Part shown: piece by piece, positions 1-8,237 of the stretch | How the letters are laid out: every line of letters starts with the position of its first letter | Numbering within the stretch: position 1 is the stretch's first letter | Assembly (NCBI RefSeq): GCF_014852005.1 | Contig: NZ_JACVAU010000002.1 | Coordinates: 1 to 64,000 of the forward strand | Length of the DNA stretch: 64,000 nucleotides | Direction: 5' to 3' | Source of the DNA: Pseudoxanthomonas sp. PXM03 | Lineage (GTDB): Bacteria; Pseudomonadota; Gammaproteobacteria; Xanthomonadales; Xanthomonadaceae | Notes under the pieces: generated by a model | The model's database searches: none | What the model saw: the letters and a program-made list of their open reading frames with translations, nothing else | What the model was told of the DNA's origin: nothing | Translations under genes and position numbers: made by a program

Positions 1-105
1 GCGCTTCGCTCGGCGATCAACAACTACATCCAGTTCTACAATCACCAGCGCCTGCACTCGGCGCTGGGCTATCGATCACCGGTGGAATTCGAGCAGTGCT
101 GCTAG
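1..105 (+). pseudogene. IS3-family transposase, C-terminal fragment (cut by window edge)
   Basis: The first 34 codons run open from the window edge to a TAG at 103-105. The peptide includes [19 protein letters not shown] followed by VEFE, the usual C-terminal end of the DDE integrase domain of IS3-family transposases (OrfB). Only the end is visible, so it cannot be said whether the element is intact upstream. The sequence just after the stop (about 111-135) is probably the terminal part of the element, but no second end is in view to prove an inverted repeat. It lies 50 bp before an attC-like site. Confidence 0.8.
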
Positions 106-157
106 AGAACCGGTGTCCACTTTTTCGCAGGAACTGCCGCCCCCTTCGCGGTCTTGG

Positions 158-205
158 GCGTAACCGGACCGCATCGGGCGGGCCGGTTTAACTCAGGCGC
201 TAGGC
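158..205 (+). other. attC-like recombination site (degenerate, upstream)
   Basis: The site runs from GCGTAAC (158-164) to GCTAGGC (199-205), the latter differing by one base from the GTTAGGC core. Between them AACCGG (162-167) can pair with CCGGTT (183-188). The end CCGGTTTAACTCAGGCGCTA closely resembles the right half of many integron attC sites. At 48 bp it is shorter than a standard 57-60 bp site, which suggests erosion. It lies directly upstream of the small gene at 209. Confidence 0.5.
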
Positions 206-208
206 TGC

Positions 209-472
209 ATGAAGAAACTTCTCGCGTACTTAGTTCTAGTTCTTGGCATAGCCCTCGCAGCCCGTGGCCTACTCAGCATGTCTTTCATCCAAGGTCTGCT
301 GCCGGCTGACCTCGTTGCGCCGCTCGACAGCCAGAGCTCTCGATACTGGCGCGCGGTCCCCGCCGAGCCTCAGGACGACTTTTACCCGCCCTATGTCATT
401 CTCGCGGCAGGGCTTGCGCTCTGCATGGCTGGAGTAGTGTCTCGTCGCAGGTTGGGCGGCACTGCGGCCTAA
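209..472 (+). CDS. Small two-TM membrane protein in a cassette-like unit
   Basis: An 87-residue protein with a hydrophobic N-terminal segment (about 4-25) and a second one (about 61-78), separated by a polar loop with WRAVPAEPQDDFYPPY. No family is recognised. The ATG lies 4 bp after an attC-like core and the TAA stop lies within the next GCCTAAC core, the arrangement expected for an integron gene cassette. It could equally be called a hypothetical membrane protein; the cassette context is the only hint about its origin. Neighbouring lolD is convergent. Confidence 0.55.
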   Translation: MKKLLAYLVLVLGIALAARGLLSMSFIQGLLPADLVAPLDSQSSRYWRAVPAEPQDDFYPPYVILAAGLALCMAGVVSRRRLGGTAA

Positions 473-517
473 CAATTCATTCAAGCCGGACCCGCTTCGC
501 GGGTCGGCTTAATTCAG
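467..517 (+). other. attC-like site downstream of the cassette gene (R' end lost)
   Basis: GCCTAAC (467-473) is followed by AATTCATTCAAGCCG, a typical attC left arm. The inner arms form AAGCCG (483-488) plus ACCCGC (490-495) pairing with GCGGGT (499-504) plus CGGCTT (505-510). A single unpaired G at 489 resembles the extrahelical base of attC. The expected right core (GTTRRRY) after TTAATTCA is missing, so the site looks truncated. The hairpin may also help end transcription between the convergent genes. Confidence 0.65.
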
Positions 518-571
518 CAACTGTCTTCCAACCAGCAGTCAGATGGAATGACCCAACGGTTTCTGCACAGG

Positions 572-1297
572 TCAGACCGCGTCGTGGGCCAGTTCGCGCA
601 ACTTGCCCTCGTGCAGTTCCAGCACACGGTCCAGCCGGCGTGCCAGCCGGCGGTCATGGGTCACCAGCACGAGACTGGTCTTCTGCGCACGGTTGAGTTC
701 AAGCATCAGGTCGAACACTGTCGCGGCCGTCTTTTCATCAAGATTGCCAGTCGGCTCGTCGCCCAGCACGCAGGCGGGTTGATTCACCAGCGCGCGCGCC
801 ACCGCCGCACGCTGGCGCTCGCCGCCTGACAGCTCGCCCGGCTTGTGCGCTAGACGATGACCGAGCCCCACCGCTTCGAGCAGCGACCTGGCCTTGCTGC
901 CGGCGTCGTCCGTGGCGGCACCGCCCAGCATCACCGGCATCATGACGTTCTCCAGCGCAGTGAATTCAGGCAGGAGATGATGGAACTGGTAGACAAAGCC
1001 CAATGCCCTGTTGCGCAGCTGGCCACGCGCGGCATCGGACAATGAAGACATCTTCTGGCCGGCCACGTACACCTCGCCCGAGGTGGGCGTATCCAGTCCG
1101 CCGAGCAGATGCAGCAACGTGCTCTTGCCGGCACCGGAGGCTCCGACGATCGCCACGGTCTCGCCGGGCTGGACGTTGAGCTCCAGCCCATCGAACACGG
1201 GCGTGCGCAGCTTGCCTTCCGCGTAGGTCTTGCCGAGGGCCTCGGCGTGGATGACGGCGGTGCGGATGGCGTCGTTCATGCGGTTCGGTTCACTCAT
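572..1297 (-). CDS. lolD: Lipoprotein-releasing ABC transporter ATP-binding protein LolD
   Basis: A 241-residue ABC ATPase that powers extraction of outer-membrane lipoproteins from the inner membrane by the LolCDE complex. Walker [10 protein letters not shown] lies at about 52-60, the signature [15 protein letters not shown] near 155, and Walker B with the D-loop as GDEPTGNLD; a Lol/MacB-type [10 protein letters not shown] follows the Q-loop. The length is normal for LolD. The start overlaps the end of the upstream lolC gene by 8 bp, indicating translational coupling, and this is the last gene of the long minus-strand sdh-lol cluster. MNDAIRT, six residues in, is an alternative start. Confidence 0.95.
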   Translation of the reverse strand: MSEPNRMNDAIRTAVIHAEALGKTYAEGKLRTPVFDGLELNVQPGETVAIVGASGAGKSTLLHLLGGLDTPTSGEVYVAGQKMSSLSDAARGQLRNRALGFVYQFHHLLPEFTALENVMMPVMLGGAATDDAGSKARSLLEAVGLGHRLAHKPGELSGGERQRAAVARALVNQPACVLGDEPTGNLDEKTAATVFDLMLELNRAQKTSLVLVTHDRRLARRLDRVLELHEGKLRELAHDAV

Positions 1298-2537
1298 AGC
1301 GAAGCGCCTCCGCCGGTTGCGTGCGGGCGGCGCGCCACGCGGGATACAGCGTGGCCAGGAAGCTCATGGTGAGGGCGACGGCGGCGATCAGTACCACTTC
1401 GCCCGCATCGAGCTCATACGGCAGGCCAGTGATGTAGTACACGTCGGGAGGCAGCAACGTCACCTTGAACACCGCTTCGATGGCGGCAAGGATGTATTCC
1501 AGATTGATGGTCAGCAGAATGCCGCCGACCACGCCCAGCACCGTGCCCATCACGCCGATCAGGACGCCCTGCACCATGAACACCTGCATGACTCCGCGCG
1601 GCGTGAGGCCCAGGGTGCGCAGGATGGCGATGTCGGCCTGCTTGTCGGTCACCAGCATGACCTGGGAGTTCACCAGCGAGAAGGCGCCCATCAGGATGAT
1701 GAAGGACAGCAGGATGCCCATCACTGTCTTTTCCATCTTCAGCGAGTGGTAGAGATTGGCGTTCTCGCTGGTCCAGTCGCTGATGCGGTACGGGCCCTGC
1801 AGACGCAACGCCAGGTCGCGCGCCACTTCCCAGGACTGATACATGTCGTGCAGCTTCATGCGTACGCCGGTGACACCCTCGCCCATCCGCAACACACGCT
1901 GCAGATCGCCCATGTGGACCAGCGCCAGGTTGCGGTCGACGTCGTTGTGGCCGACGGAGAAGATGCCGGTGACAGTGAACCGCTTGATCTTGGGCATCGC
2001 CCCCATCGGCGTCCCCTGGAAATCACCCGCGGTGACGACCACGCTGTCGCCTACGCCCACGCGCAGCCATGCGGCCAGTTCCTGCCCCAGCAGGATGTGG
2101 AACTCGCCCGGCTGCAGCGATCCCAGCGTTCCGGCCTTCATCTTGTCGCCGATCACCGAGACCTTCGGCTCTTCGCCCGGAAGGATGCCGGTGACCAGGG
2201 CGCCCTGCGGATCGGCATTGCCGGTCAACATGGCCTGCACGTGGATGAAGGGCGCGGCCCCGGCCACTCGCGGATCATCCATTGCGATTCGGGTGGCGTG
2301 CGGCCAGTCCTGCATCGCCTCGTCCGCACCCATCACGGTGGCGTGCGCGGTGGCCTGCAGCAGGCGGTCGCGGATCTCGCGCTGGAAGCCGCTCATCACC
2401 GACAGCGTGGTGATCAGGATCATCACGCCCAGCGCAATGCCGACGACCGAGGCCAGCGAGATGAAGGAAATGAAACCGTTGCGGCGCTTGGCGCGGAGAT
2501 AGCGCAGGCCGATGGCGACTGGAATGGGTTTGAACAT
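1290..2537 (-). CDS. lolC: Lipoprotein-releasing system permease LolC/LolE family
   Basis: A 415-residue inner-membrane permease of the Lol exporter, which moves mature lipoproteins to the periplasmic carrier LolA. It has the family layout: a short cytoplasmic N-terminus ([18 protein letters not shown]), TM1 ([19 protein letters not shown]), a large periplasmic MacB-like domain with [15 protein letters not shown], then three C-terminal TM helices. It begins at MFKPIPVAI; the frame is open much further upstream but that part overlaps ygfX and has no family similarity. Only one permease gene is next to lolD, so it may act as a LolC/E homodimer (LolF-like); this is inferred from gene count. Confidence 0.93.
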   Translation of the reverse strand: MFKPIPVAIGLRYLRAKRRNGFISFISLASVVGIALGVMILITTLSVMSGFQREIRDRLLQATAHATVMGADEAMQDWPHATRIAMDDPRVAGAAPFIHVQAMLTGNADPQGALVTGILPGEEPKVSVIGDKMKAGTLGSLQPGEFHILLGQELAAWLRVGVGDSVVVTAGDFQGTPMGAMPKIKRFTVTGIFSVGHNDVDRNLALVHMGDLQRVLRMGEGVTGVRMKLHDMYQSWEVARDLALRLQGPYRISDWTSENANLYHSLKMEKTVMGILLSFIILMGAFSLVNSQVMLVTDKQADIAILRTLGLTPRGVMQVFMVQGVLIGVMGTVLGVVGGILLTINLEYILAAIEAVFKVTLLPPDVYYITGLPYELDAGEVVLIAAVALTMSFLATLYPAWRAARTQPAEALRYE

Positions 2538-2541
2538 CGGC

Positions 2542-3012
2542 CTATGGTGCCCGATCCCTCCGGTGCCGCCCAGCGTCCACGTCGCCCGCAGCAAGCCGGA
2601 GTTCACGCCGCTGCGGGGCGGGCAGCGTGTCCGGCCACCAGGCTGCATGCCGCCAGCGCCCGCCGGCGCACGCTCTCCAGCGCAGGAACGCCAGCGGACC
2701 CCGCCACTGCAGGTGCGCATCGAGCATCGGCCGGCCGTCGACGGTGGGTGGGCGGCCGTTGCCGGGGAACCAGAACGCGAGACGCTCCAACCTCCCCTCC
2801 CGGCGCGCACGCCACGCGCCGTAGCCGAGCGAAGCGACGGCAAGAGGCCACGCGAACAGGCTAGGCATCTCGCTGGCCAGCACCGATATCGCGCCCAACA
2901 GTCCCAGCAGGATCAGCACCATCTGCAGCAGGCGCGACGGTCGCCACTCAAGCCGGCAGTTGACGGATCCGTTCGACCAGCGCGGCGAGTTCGACATCGG
3001 GACACTGCTCAT
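2542..3012 (-). CDS. YgfX/CptA-like membrane protein downstream of sdhE
   Basis: A protein of about 151-156 residues with [12 protein letters not shown] followed by two close hydrophobic helices (about 30-65), then a basic, Trp-rich cytoplasmic tail. This matches the YgfX family, encoded next to sdhE in many gammaproteobacteria. YgfX was described as the toxin-like partner of SdhE (CptA/CptB), but its real role is uncertain. It overlaps sdhE by 50-65 bp depending on the start (ATG 3012 or ATG 2997, MSNSPRW). The last 50 residues are low-complexity and Arg-rich. Confidence 0.7.
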   Translation of the reverse strand: MSSVPMSNSPRWSNGSVNCRLEWRPSRLLQMVLILLGLLGAISVLASEMPSLFAWPLAVASLGYGAWRARREGRLERLAFWFPGNGRPPTVDGRPMLDAHLQWRGPLAFLRWRACAGGRWRHAAWWPDTLPAPQRRELRLAAGDVDAGRHRRDRAP

Positions 3013-3196
3013 AGCCCATGAACCAGCGCCAGAGCTTATCGTCCTCGCAGTCGAGCAGGCGTAGGAAAACCACCCGCTGCGGCTCGGATTCGGTCGCCCA
3101 GCAGCGCGCCAGGTAGCGGTCGAACAACTGGTCCAGTTCGCGCATGCCGCGCCGGCAGCGCCAGCGGATGCGCTTGAGTTCGGGCTCGTCCGTCAT
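2948..3196 (-). CDS. sdhE: Succinate dehydrogenase flavinylation factor SdhE
   Basis: An 82-residue member of the SdhE/CptB (DUF339) family, which promotes covalent FAD attachment to SdhA. The hallmark RGxxE motif is seen as RGMRE at 16-20, followed by LDQLFDRYL and a conserved [15 protein letters not shown]. The length is normal. The start codon shares ATGA with the stop of the MAPEG gene upstream. A longer open frame to 3340 exists but lies inside the MAPEG gene and was not used. Its place in the sdh operon fits its role. Confidence 0.92.
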   Translation of the reverse strand: MTDEPELKRIRWRCRRGMRELDQLFDRYLARCWATESEPQRVVFLRLLDCEDDKLWRWFMGYEQCPDVELAALVERIRQLPA

Positions 3197-3624
3197 GCGG
3201 CGGCCAAGGCGATGGCGAGCCGCACCCAGAACGCGATCAGCACCAGCGTCGCCAGCGCATAGGCGATGAAACGTGTCATCACATGATTGAAAGTGCAGTG
3301 GACCACGCTGTGCACCACGCGCAGGCCGACGAAGGTCCATGCCAGCGCGAGCGATGCGCTATCCGATACGCCCAGTTGCGCGGCCAGCAGCACACCGGCG
3401 TAGAACAGGACCGGCAGCTCGAACAGGTTGCGGAAGTTGTCGGAAGCACGGGTATCGAGCAGCAGGCGGGCCGAATCGGCAGCACTGGCGAGCGCCTGTG
3501 CATCGATGCGCTTGCGTGCCATTTCACCCAGCCGCAGGTGGTACAGCCTGACCCACACGAGGAAGGTCAAGCTGGCCATGGCCACCGCGGGCCAGAGGAT
3601 CGCCGTGGCAGGTGCGCCGGTCAT
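3193..3624 (-). CDS. MAPEG-family membrane protein
   Basis: A 143-residue protein with four predicted TM segments: about 8-26, 70-88, 91-110 and 121-140. The features [16 protein letters not shown] and [17 protein letters not shown], followed by [18 protein letters not shown], fit the MAPEG superfamily (membrane-associated eicosanoid and glutathione metabolism proteins; bacterial role mostly unknown). It sits between sdhB (5-bp gap) and sdhE (4-bp ATGA overlap), so it is co-transcribed with SDH. A link to SDH assembly or quinone chemistry is suggested only by position. Confidence 0.85.
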   Translation of the reverse strand: MTGAPATAILWPAVAMASLTFLVWVRLYHLRLGEMARKRIDAQALASAADSARLLLDTRASDNFRNLFELPVLFYAGVLLAAQLGVSDSASLALAWTFVGLRVVHSVVHCTFNHVMTRFIAYALATLVLIAFWVRLAIALAAA

Positions 3625-3628
3625 GCGA

Positions 3629-4411
3629 TCAGGCGCGACGCGCCATCATCAACTTCTTGATCTCGGCGATCGCCAGCGCCGGGTTCAGGCCCTTCGGGCA
3701 GGTGCGCGCGCAGTTCATGATGGTGTGGCAACGGTACAGCTTGAACGGATCTTCCAGGTCGTCCAGGCGCGCACCGGTGTCCTCGTCGCGCGAGTCGATG
3801 ATCCAGCGGTAGGCCTGCAGCAGGATCGCCGGGCCCAGGTAACGCTCGCCGTTCCACCAGTAGCTCGGGCAGCTGGTCGAGCAGCAGGCGCACAGAATGC
3901 ACTCGTACAGGCCGTCCAGCTTCTTGCGGTCTTCCGGCGACTGCAGGCGCTCGCGGTCCGGCGGCGCTGGGGTCTGCGTGCGGATCCACGGCTTGATCGA
4001 GGCGTACTGCGCATAGAAGTGGGTCAGGTCGGGAACGAGATCCTTCACCACCTCCATGTGCGGCAGCGGATAGATCGGCACTTCCGCCTTGCTGCAATCG
4101 CCGATGGCCTTGGTGCAGGCCAACGTATTGGTACCGTCGATGTTCATCGCGCACGAGCCGCAGATGCCTTCGCGGCAGGAACGACGGAACGTCAGCGTGG
4201 GATCGATCTCGTTCTTGATCTTGATCAGCGCGTCCAGGACCATCGGGCCGCACTTGTCGAGATCGATCTCGTAGGTATCGGTGCGCGGGTTGGCGCCGTC
4301 GTCCGGGTTCCAGCGGTACACCTTGAAAGTGCGCACGTTCTTGGCGCCCTTCGCGGGGAAGTGCTTGCCCTTGGTGACGCGCGAGTTCTTCGGGAGGGAA
4401 AATTCGGCCAT
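3629..4411 (-). CDS. sdhB: Succinate dehydrogenase iron-sulfur subunit SdhB
   Basis: The 260-residue electron-transfer subunit of complex II, carrying electrons from SdhA FADH2 to ubiquinone. All cluster ligands are visible: [2Fe-2S] cysteines 79, 84, 87 and 99 (CREGICGSC), [4Fe-4S] [12 protein letters not shown] at about 171-182, and [3Fe-4S] plus last [4Fe-4S] ligands in [17 protein letters not shown] at about 228-244. It ends with the usual basic tail. It follows sdhA by 18 bp. Length and motifs match the proteobacterial family. Confidence 0.98.
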   Translation of the reverse strand: MAEFSLPKNSRVTKGKHFPAKGAKNVRTFKVYRWNPDDGANPRTDTYEIDLDKCGPMVLDALIKIKNEIDPTLTFRRSCREGICGSCAMNIDGTNTLACTKAIGDCSKAEVPIYPLPHMEVVKDLVPDLTHFYAQYASIKPWIRTQTPAPPDRERLQSPEDRKKLDGLYECILCACCSTSCPSYWWNGERYLGPAILLQAYRWIIDSRDEDTGARLDDLEDPFKLYRCHTIMNCARTCPKGLNPALAIAEIKKLMMARRA

Positions 4412-4429
4412 GTGTCAGGTCTCCCGGGC

Positions 4430-6220
4430 TCAGTAGACGCGCGGCTTGGGCGGCACCATATCCACGTCCTTGCTGAGCGTGTACATGTGCACGGGGCGGG
4501 AATCAAAGCTGCACGTGCCGTCATCGGCGACGTTGACCAGCGTGTGCTTGTGCCAGTTGACGTCGTCGCGGTCCGGGAAATCCTCGTGCGCGTGCGCGCC
4601 GCGGCTCTCGTGGCGCTGTTCGGCCGAGTTGATCGTGGCCACGGCATTGAGCAGCAGGTTGTGCAGTTCGTAGGTCTCGATCAGGTCCGAGTTCCAGACC
4701 AGCGAACGGTCGCTGACCTTGACGTCCTGGAAGCTGGAGAAGATGTCGGCCATCTTGTCGCAGCCTTCCTTCAGCGTCTTGCTGGTGCGGAAAACGGCCG
4801 CGTCGGCCTGCATGGTGCGCTGCATGTTGTCGCGGATCACCGATGTCGGCGTGTCGCCGTTGGCATTGCGCAGCTTGTCCAGGTGCGCCAGCGCCTTGTC
4901 GCAGGCGTCGCCCGCCAGCGGCTTGTGCGACGAACCGCTCTTGATCGTCTCGGCACAGCGGTTGGCCACCGCACGGCCGAACACCACCAGGTCGAGCAGC
5001 GAATTGGAGCCCAGCCGGTTGGCGCCGTGCACCGACACGCAGGCGGCTTCGCCGATCGCGTAGAGGCCGGGAACGACAGCATCCGGGTTGTCGCCGACCT
5101 TGCGCACGACTTCGCCGTGGTAGTTGGTCGGAATGCCGCCCATGTTGTAGTGCACAGTCGGGATAACCGGGATCGGCTGCCTGGTCACGTCCACGCCGGC
5201 GAAGATGTGTGCGCTCTCGGCGATGCCGGGCAGCTTCTCGTTGATGACCTCGGGACCCAGGTGGGTCAGGTCGAGCAGGATGTGGTCCTTGTGCTCGCCG
5301 ACGCCGCGGCCTTCGCGGATCTCGATGGTCATCGAACGGCTGACCACGTCGCGCGAGGCCAGGTCCTTGTAGTGCGGGGCATAGCGCTCCATGAAGCGCT
5401 CGCCGTTGCTGTTGCGCAGGATGCCGCCTTCGCCGCGCACGCCCTCGGTGATCAGGCAACCCGCACCGTAGATGCCGGTGGGATGGAACTGCACGAATTC
5501 CATGTCCTGCATCGGCAGGCCGGCGCGCATCACCATGCCGCCACCGTCGCCGGTGCAGGTATGGGCGGAGGTCGCCGAGAAGTACGCGCGGCCGTAACCG
5601 CCGGTGGCCAGTACCACGCCATGCGAACGGAACAGGTGCAGCGTGCCGGTGGCCATGTCCAGCGCCAGCACGCCACGACAGGCGCCTTCTTCGTCGAAGA
5701 TCAGGTCCAGCGCGAAGTACTCGACCATGAAGCGCGCATCGTGTGCCAGCGACTGCTGGTACAGCGTGTGCAGCATGGCGTGGCCGGTGCGGTCGGCGGC
5801 GGCGCAGGTGCGCTGTGCCGGCGGGCCTTCACCGTATTTGGTCGTCATGCCGCCGAACGGGCGCTGGTAGATCTTGCCCTCCTCGGTACGCGAGAACGGC
5901 ACGCCGTAGTGCTCCAGTTCGATGATGGCCGGGATGGCTTCGCGGCACATGTACTCGATCGCGTCCTGGTCGCCCAGCCAGTCCGAGCCCTTGATGGTGT
6001 CGTAGAAGTGGTAGCGCCAGTCGTCCTCGCCCATGTTGCCGAGCGCAGCGGAGATGCCGCCCTGCGCCGCCACGGTGTGCGACCGGGTCGGAAAGACCTT
6101 GGTCAGGCAGACGGTCTGCAGGCCCTTGGCGGCCAGGCCGAAGGTCGCGCGCAGGCCGGCGCCGCCGGCGCCCACCACGACCATGTCGTACTTGTGTTCG
6201 GTGATCTTGTAAGCGGACAT
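4430..6220 (-). CDS. sdhA: Succinate dehydrogenase flavoprotein subunit SdhA
   Basis: The 596-residue catalytic subunit that oxidises succinate to fumarate. The dinucleotide motif GAGGAGLRA starts at about residue 17; [10 protein letters not shown] follows, with His48 in the position used for covalent FAD linkage; [13 protein letters not shown] and the C-terminal [16 protein letters not shown] are present. The start [12 protein letters not shown] fits homologues; the open frame continues upstream through sdhD but without family similarity. It is 5 bp downstream of sdhD. FAD attachment is probably aided by SdhE and the SdhAF4-like protein of the same cluster. Confidence 0.98.
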   Translation of the reverse strand: MSAYKITEHKYDMVVVGAGGAGLRATFGLAAKGLQTVCLTKVFPTRSHTVAAQGGISAALGNMGEDDWRYHFYDTIKGSDWLGDQDAIEYMCREAIPAIIELEHYGVPFSRTEEGKIYQRPFGGMTTKYGEGPPAQRTCAAADRTGHAMLHTLYQQSLAHDARFMVEYFALDLIFDEEGACRGVLALDMATGTLHLFRSHGVVLATGGYGRAYFSATSAHTCTGDGGGMVMRAGLPMQDMEFVQFHPTGIYGAGCLITEGVRGEGGILRNSNGERFMERYAPHYKDLASRDVVSRSMTIEIREGRGVGEHKDHILLDLTHLGPEVINEKLPGIAESAHIFAGVDVTRQPIPVIPTVHYNMGGIPTNYHGEVVRKVGDNPDAVVPGLYAIGEAACVSVHGANRLGSNSLLDLVVFGRAVANRCAETIKSGSSHKPLAGDACDKALAHLDKLRNANGDTPTSVIRDNMQRTMQADAAVFRTSKTLKEGCDKMADIFSSFQDVKVSDRSLVWNSDLIETYELHNLLLNAVATINSAEQRHESRGAHAHEDFPDRDDVNWHKHTLVNVADDGTCSFDSRPVHMYTLSKDVDMVPPKPRVY

Positions 6221-6225
6221 GTGGC

Positions 6226-6609
6226 TCAGTTCCCCAGCGCGATGCGGGCCACGGCGAAGACGCTCACGATGGCGCCCAGCACGGCGATGAATTTGACGGT
6301 GGTCTGCACCGCGAGGGCGAGCAGCGAGTTGTGCACGTAATCTTCCAGCACGACCTGGAGGCCGAGCTGGGCGTGCCAGAACATGGCCACCAGAAAGCCG
6401 ACCAGCAGCACGGCGTTCCAGGGCTTGGCGACCGCAGCGGTGGCGGTGACGTAGTCGGCACCGATCAGGCTGAGCACGAACACCAGGAACCAGATCGTCA
6501 GCGCGACCAGCGCGGTGGCGGTGAGGCGCTGGTGCACGAAATGTTCGGTGCCGGTCTTCGCCGAACCCAGGCCGCGCGCATTCTTGATGGGCGTACGGAA
6601 GTCGCTCAT
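6226..6609 (-). CDS. sdhD: Succinate dehydrogenase membrane anchor SdhD
   Basis: A 127-residue hydrophobic anchor with three TM helices (about 29-50, 60-83 and 98-122). The stretch [17 protein letters not shown] contains the conserved His and Asp-Tyr region of SdhD that contributes to heme b and the quinone site. The start [18 protein letters not shown] matches the family N-terminus. Its ATGA overlaps the stop of sdhC, so the two anchors are translationally coupled. Confidence 0.93.
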   Translation of the reverse strand: MSDFRTPIKNARGLGSAKTGTEHFVHQRLTATALVALTIWFLVFVLSLIGADYVTATAAVAKPWNAVLLVGFLVAMFWHAQLGLQVVLEDYVHNSLLALAVQTTVKFIAVLGAIVSVFAVARIALGN

Positions 6610-6998
6610 GCGCCACCTCCCAGCAGTACATAGGCCCACACCAGGGCGGTGATCACCAAGCTGGCGATCACCGACAACCAGCTGCTGCGCACGAACGTGG
6701 CAACGCGGTAGCCGATGGCGAAGTCCTGCACGATGTGCCGGATCCCGTTGCACAGGTGGTAGGCGAAGGCCCAGGTCCAGCCGAACAGGAAGACCTGCCC
6801 GTACCAGGCGCCCGCCAGCGTCGTGAAGCAGTTCCAGGCTTCAGGGCCGATCACCAGCGTCAGCAACCCCGCAGTGATCAGCAAGGCGCCGGCGGCGAGG
6901 ACGATGCCCGTGGCGCGATGCAGGATGGAGGTCGCCATCTGGATCTGCCAGCGGTAGACCTGCAGATGGGGGGAAAGCGGACGTTGTGGAGTCGCCAT
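6606..6998 (-). CDS. sdhC: Succinate dehydrogenase cytochrome b556 subunit SdhC
   Basis: A 130-residue membrane subunit of complex [22 protein letters not shown] and LHRATGIVL form the quinone-site region (conserved Ser and Arg), and [12 protein letters not shown] carries the heme-ligand His. Three TM helices are visible. It starts at [11 protein letters not shown]; the frame is open to 7256, but that extension overlaps the SdhAF4-like gene and is not SdhC-like. It lies 59 bp after the SdhAF4-like gene on the same strand. Confidence 0.95.
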   Translation of the reverse strand: MATPQRPLSPHLQVYRWQIQMATSILHRATGIVLAAGALLITAGLLTLVIGPEAWNCFTTLAGAWYGQVFLFGWTWAFAYHLCNGIRHIVQDFAIGYRVATFVRSSWLSVIASLVITALVWAYVLLGGGA

Positions 6999-7057
6999 TC
7001 GTTGCGCTCGTTGTCTCGGCTGGGCGGTCAGGACCGCGTTGGCTTTACGTACGCTGC

Positions 7058-7243
7058 TCAGAAATCGATGCAGCGCCCGTTCTTTTCCCAATCCCCGTAA
7101 CGCGTGGGCTCGGGCCCGTCGCGTCCACCGATCTCCTTCTGCGCAGCCGGTTCCCCTGCCCCTGCGCCTGCGGTCGGCGGTGAGGTTTCGGGCGGCTGTG
7201 TTCCGGGATCGGGGTCGGGAGTCGGAGGAGTTTGACCTATCAT
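7058..7243 (-). CDS. SdhAF4-like (DUF1674) succinate dehydrogenase assembly factor
   Basis: A 61-residue protein (ATG 7243) with a proline-rich, disordered N-terminal half and a C-terminus EIGGRDGPEPTRYGDWEKNG followed by RCIDF. This tail is the hallmark of the DUF1674/SDHAF4 family, which binds the flavinylated catalytic subunit and protects it before complex II assembly. It is the first gene of the sdh operon, so this operon carries both SdhE and an SdhAF4-like factor. A GCGAG ribosome site lies upstream of ATG 7243; GTG 7261 is an alternative start. It is divergent from ygfZ. Confidence 0.85.
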   Translation of the reverse strand: MIGQTPPTPDPDPGTQPPETSPPTAGAGAGEPAAQKEIGGRDGPEPTRYGDWEKNGRCIDF

Positions 7244-7282
7244 GTTGGTCTCGCAACGCACAAAATTTTAATCCTCACCCCC

Positions 7283-8149
7283 TTGGCTTACAACCTTTCC
7301 CCTACCAGTGCACCGGTTTTCACCCTTCCCGACCATGCGCTGATAACGCTGGAAGGACCGGATGCCGTGGCTTTCGCCCATGCGCAGTTCGCCAACGACG
7401 TGGCAGGTCTTGCCCCGGGACACTGGCAGTGGAATGCGTGGCTGACGCCAAAAGGGCGGGTGATCGCGGTCTTCGCGCTGGCCAGGCTGTCCGGGGATCG
7501 CCTGTGGCTGGTGCTGCCCGATCACCCCGCCGACGTGTTTGCCGATGCCCTGCGACGTTTCGTGTTTAGACGAAAGTTGAAGATCGAGGTGCCAGCGGAC
7601 ACCGGCATCGCGGGCACGTTCGCGACGCCTGCCAGCGCACAGGGTGCCGCCGTAGGCGAGCGACCAGATGTGCTGGAACTGGATTTCAGTGGCGACGGAG
7701 GCGCGCGCACCTTGTATGCGGGGCGACTGGTGACGGCGGACGATCCCTCCCTGCCCGCCGCGTGGCGCGTCGCCGACCTGTGCCACGGCCTGCCACGCCT
7801 GCCCGAATCGCAGCGCGAACAATGGACGCCCCAGCAACTGGCTCTCGATCGACTTTCGGCCTACAGCGTCAAGAAGGGGTGCTATCCGGGCCAGGAGATC
7901 GTCGCGCGCACGCATTTCCTCGGTAAAGCCAAGCGCACCCTGCGCTGCTTCCGCACCGGCGGTCCGGTAATCGCGGGCATGCCGGTGCGCGAGAGCGACC
8001 GCGATATCGGCGAAGTCGTCTGCACGGCGCAGGACGGCGAGCGCACAGTACTGCTCGCGGTGCTGCCGCTGGAGCATGCAGGTGGTGGGCTTGCAGCCGG
8101 CGACGGCGTACTGGAACCATGCCCCTTGCTGGACGGCCTGCGTCGCTGA
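7283..8149 (+). CDS. ygfZ: YgfZ/GcvT-like folate-binding iron-sulfur maturation protein
   Basis: A member of the YgfZ (COG0354) family, folate-dependent proteins helping synthesis or repair of iron-sulfur enzymes and linked to tRNA methylthiolation. The signature KKGCYPGQEIVARTHFLGKA with its conserved Cys is near residue 210, and FANDV and WNAWLTPKGRV occur in the N-terminal half. The start is uncertain: no in-frame ATG exists near the beginning. TTG 7283 gives a family-like N-terminus (288 aa); TTG 7232 would overlap the divergent SdhAF4-like gene. SDH iron-sulfur clusters next door make a functional link plausible. Confidence 0.85.
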   Translation: MAYNLSPTSAPVFTLPDHALITLEGPDAVAFAHAQFANDVAGLAPGHWQWNAWLTPKGRVIAVFALARLSGDRLWLVLPDHPADVFADALRRFVFRRKLKIEVPADTGIAGTFATPASAQGAAVGERPDVLELDFSGDGGARTLYAGRLVTADDPSLPAAWRVADLCHGLPRLPESQREQWTPQQLALDRLSAYSVKKGCYPGQEIVARTHFLGKAKRTLRCFRTGGPVIAGMPVRESDRDIGEVVCTAQDGERTVLLAVLPLEHAGGGLAAGDGVLEPCPLLDGLRR

Positions 8150-8167
8150 GCATCATCTGCAGGGCGA

Positions 8168-8208
8168 TTGATCCACGTCAATGACGCCCGCGCACGCCGC
8201 CCTAGACT
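8168..8208 (+). promoter_or_regulatory. FNR/ANR-type box and -10 upstream of the ubiquinone hydroxylase
   Basis: TTGATCCACGTCAA (8168-8181) matches the FNR/ANR family consensus TTGAT-N4-ATCAA at nine of ten defined positions and is centred at 8174.5. TAGACT (8203-8208) is a good -10. A start near 8216 would put the box at about -41.5, the classical class II activator position, 22 bp before the ATG at 8238. The match is seen; that an FNR/ANR-like regulator (or a CRP/Clp relative) binds here is inference. Confidence 0.5.
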
Positions 8209-8237
8209 GCTCGTGAACCCGAGCAGGAAGCCTGCGC

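Noticed and set aside
1230..2864. Long plus-strand open frame (544 codons) opposite lolC-lolD
   Set aside because: It lies antisense to clear lol genes; rich in His, Gln and Arg as expected for the complement of GC-rich codons, with no domain.
3428..6340. 970-codon plus-strand open frame opposite sdhA-sdhB
   Set aside because: Shadow of the SDH genes caused by high GC at third positions; no family-like motif.
7232..7283. TTG 7232 as start of ygfZ
   Set aside because: It would overlap the divergent SdhAF4-like start and give an N-terminus unlike the family; TTG 7283 is preferred though uncertain.
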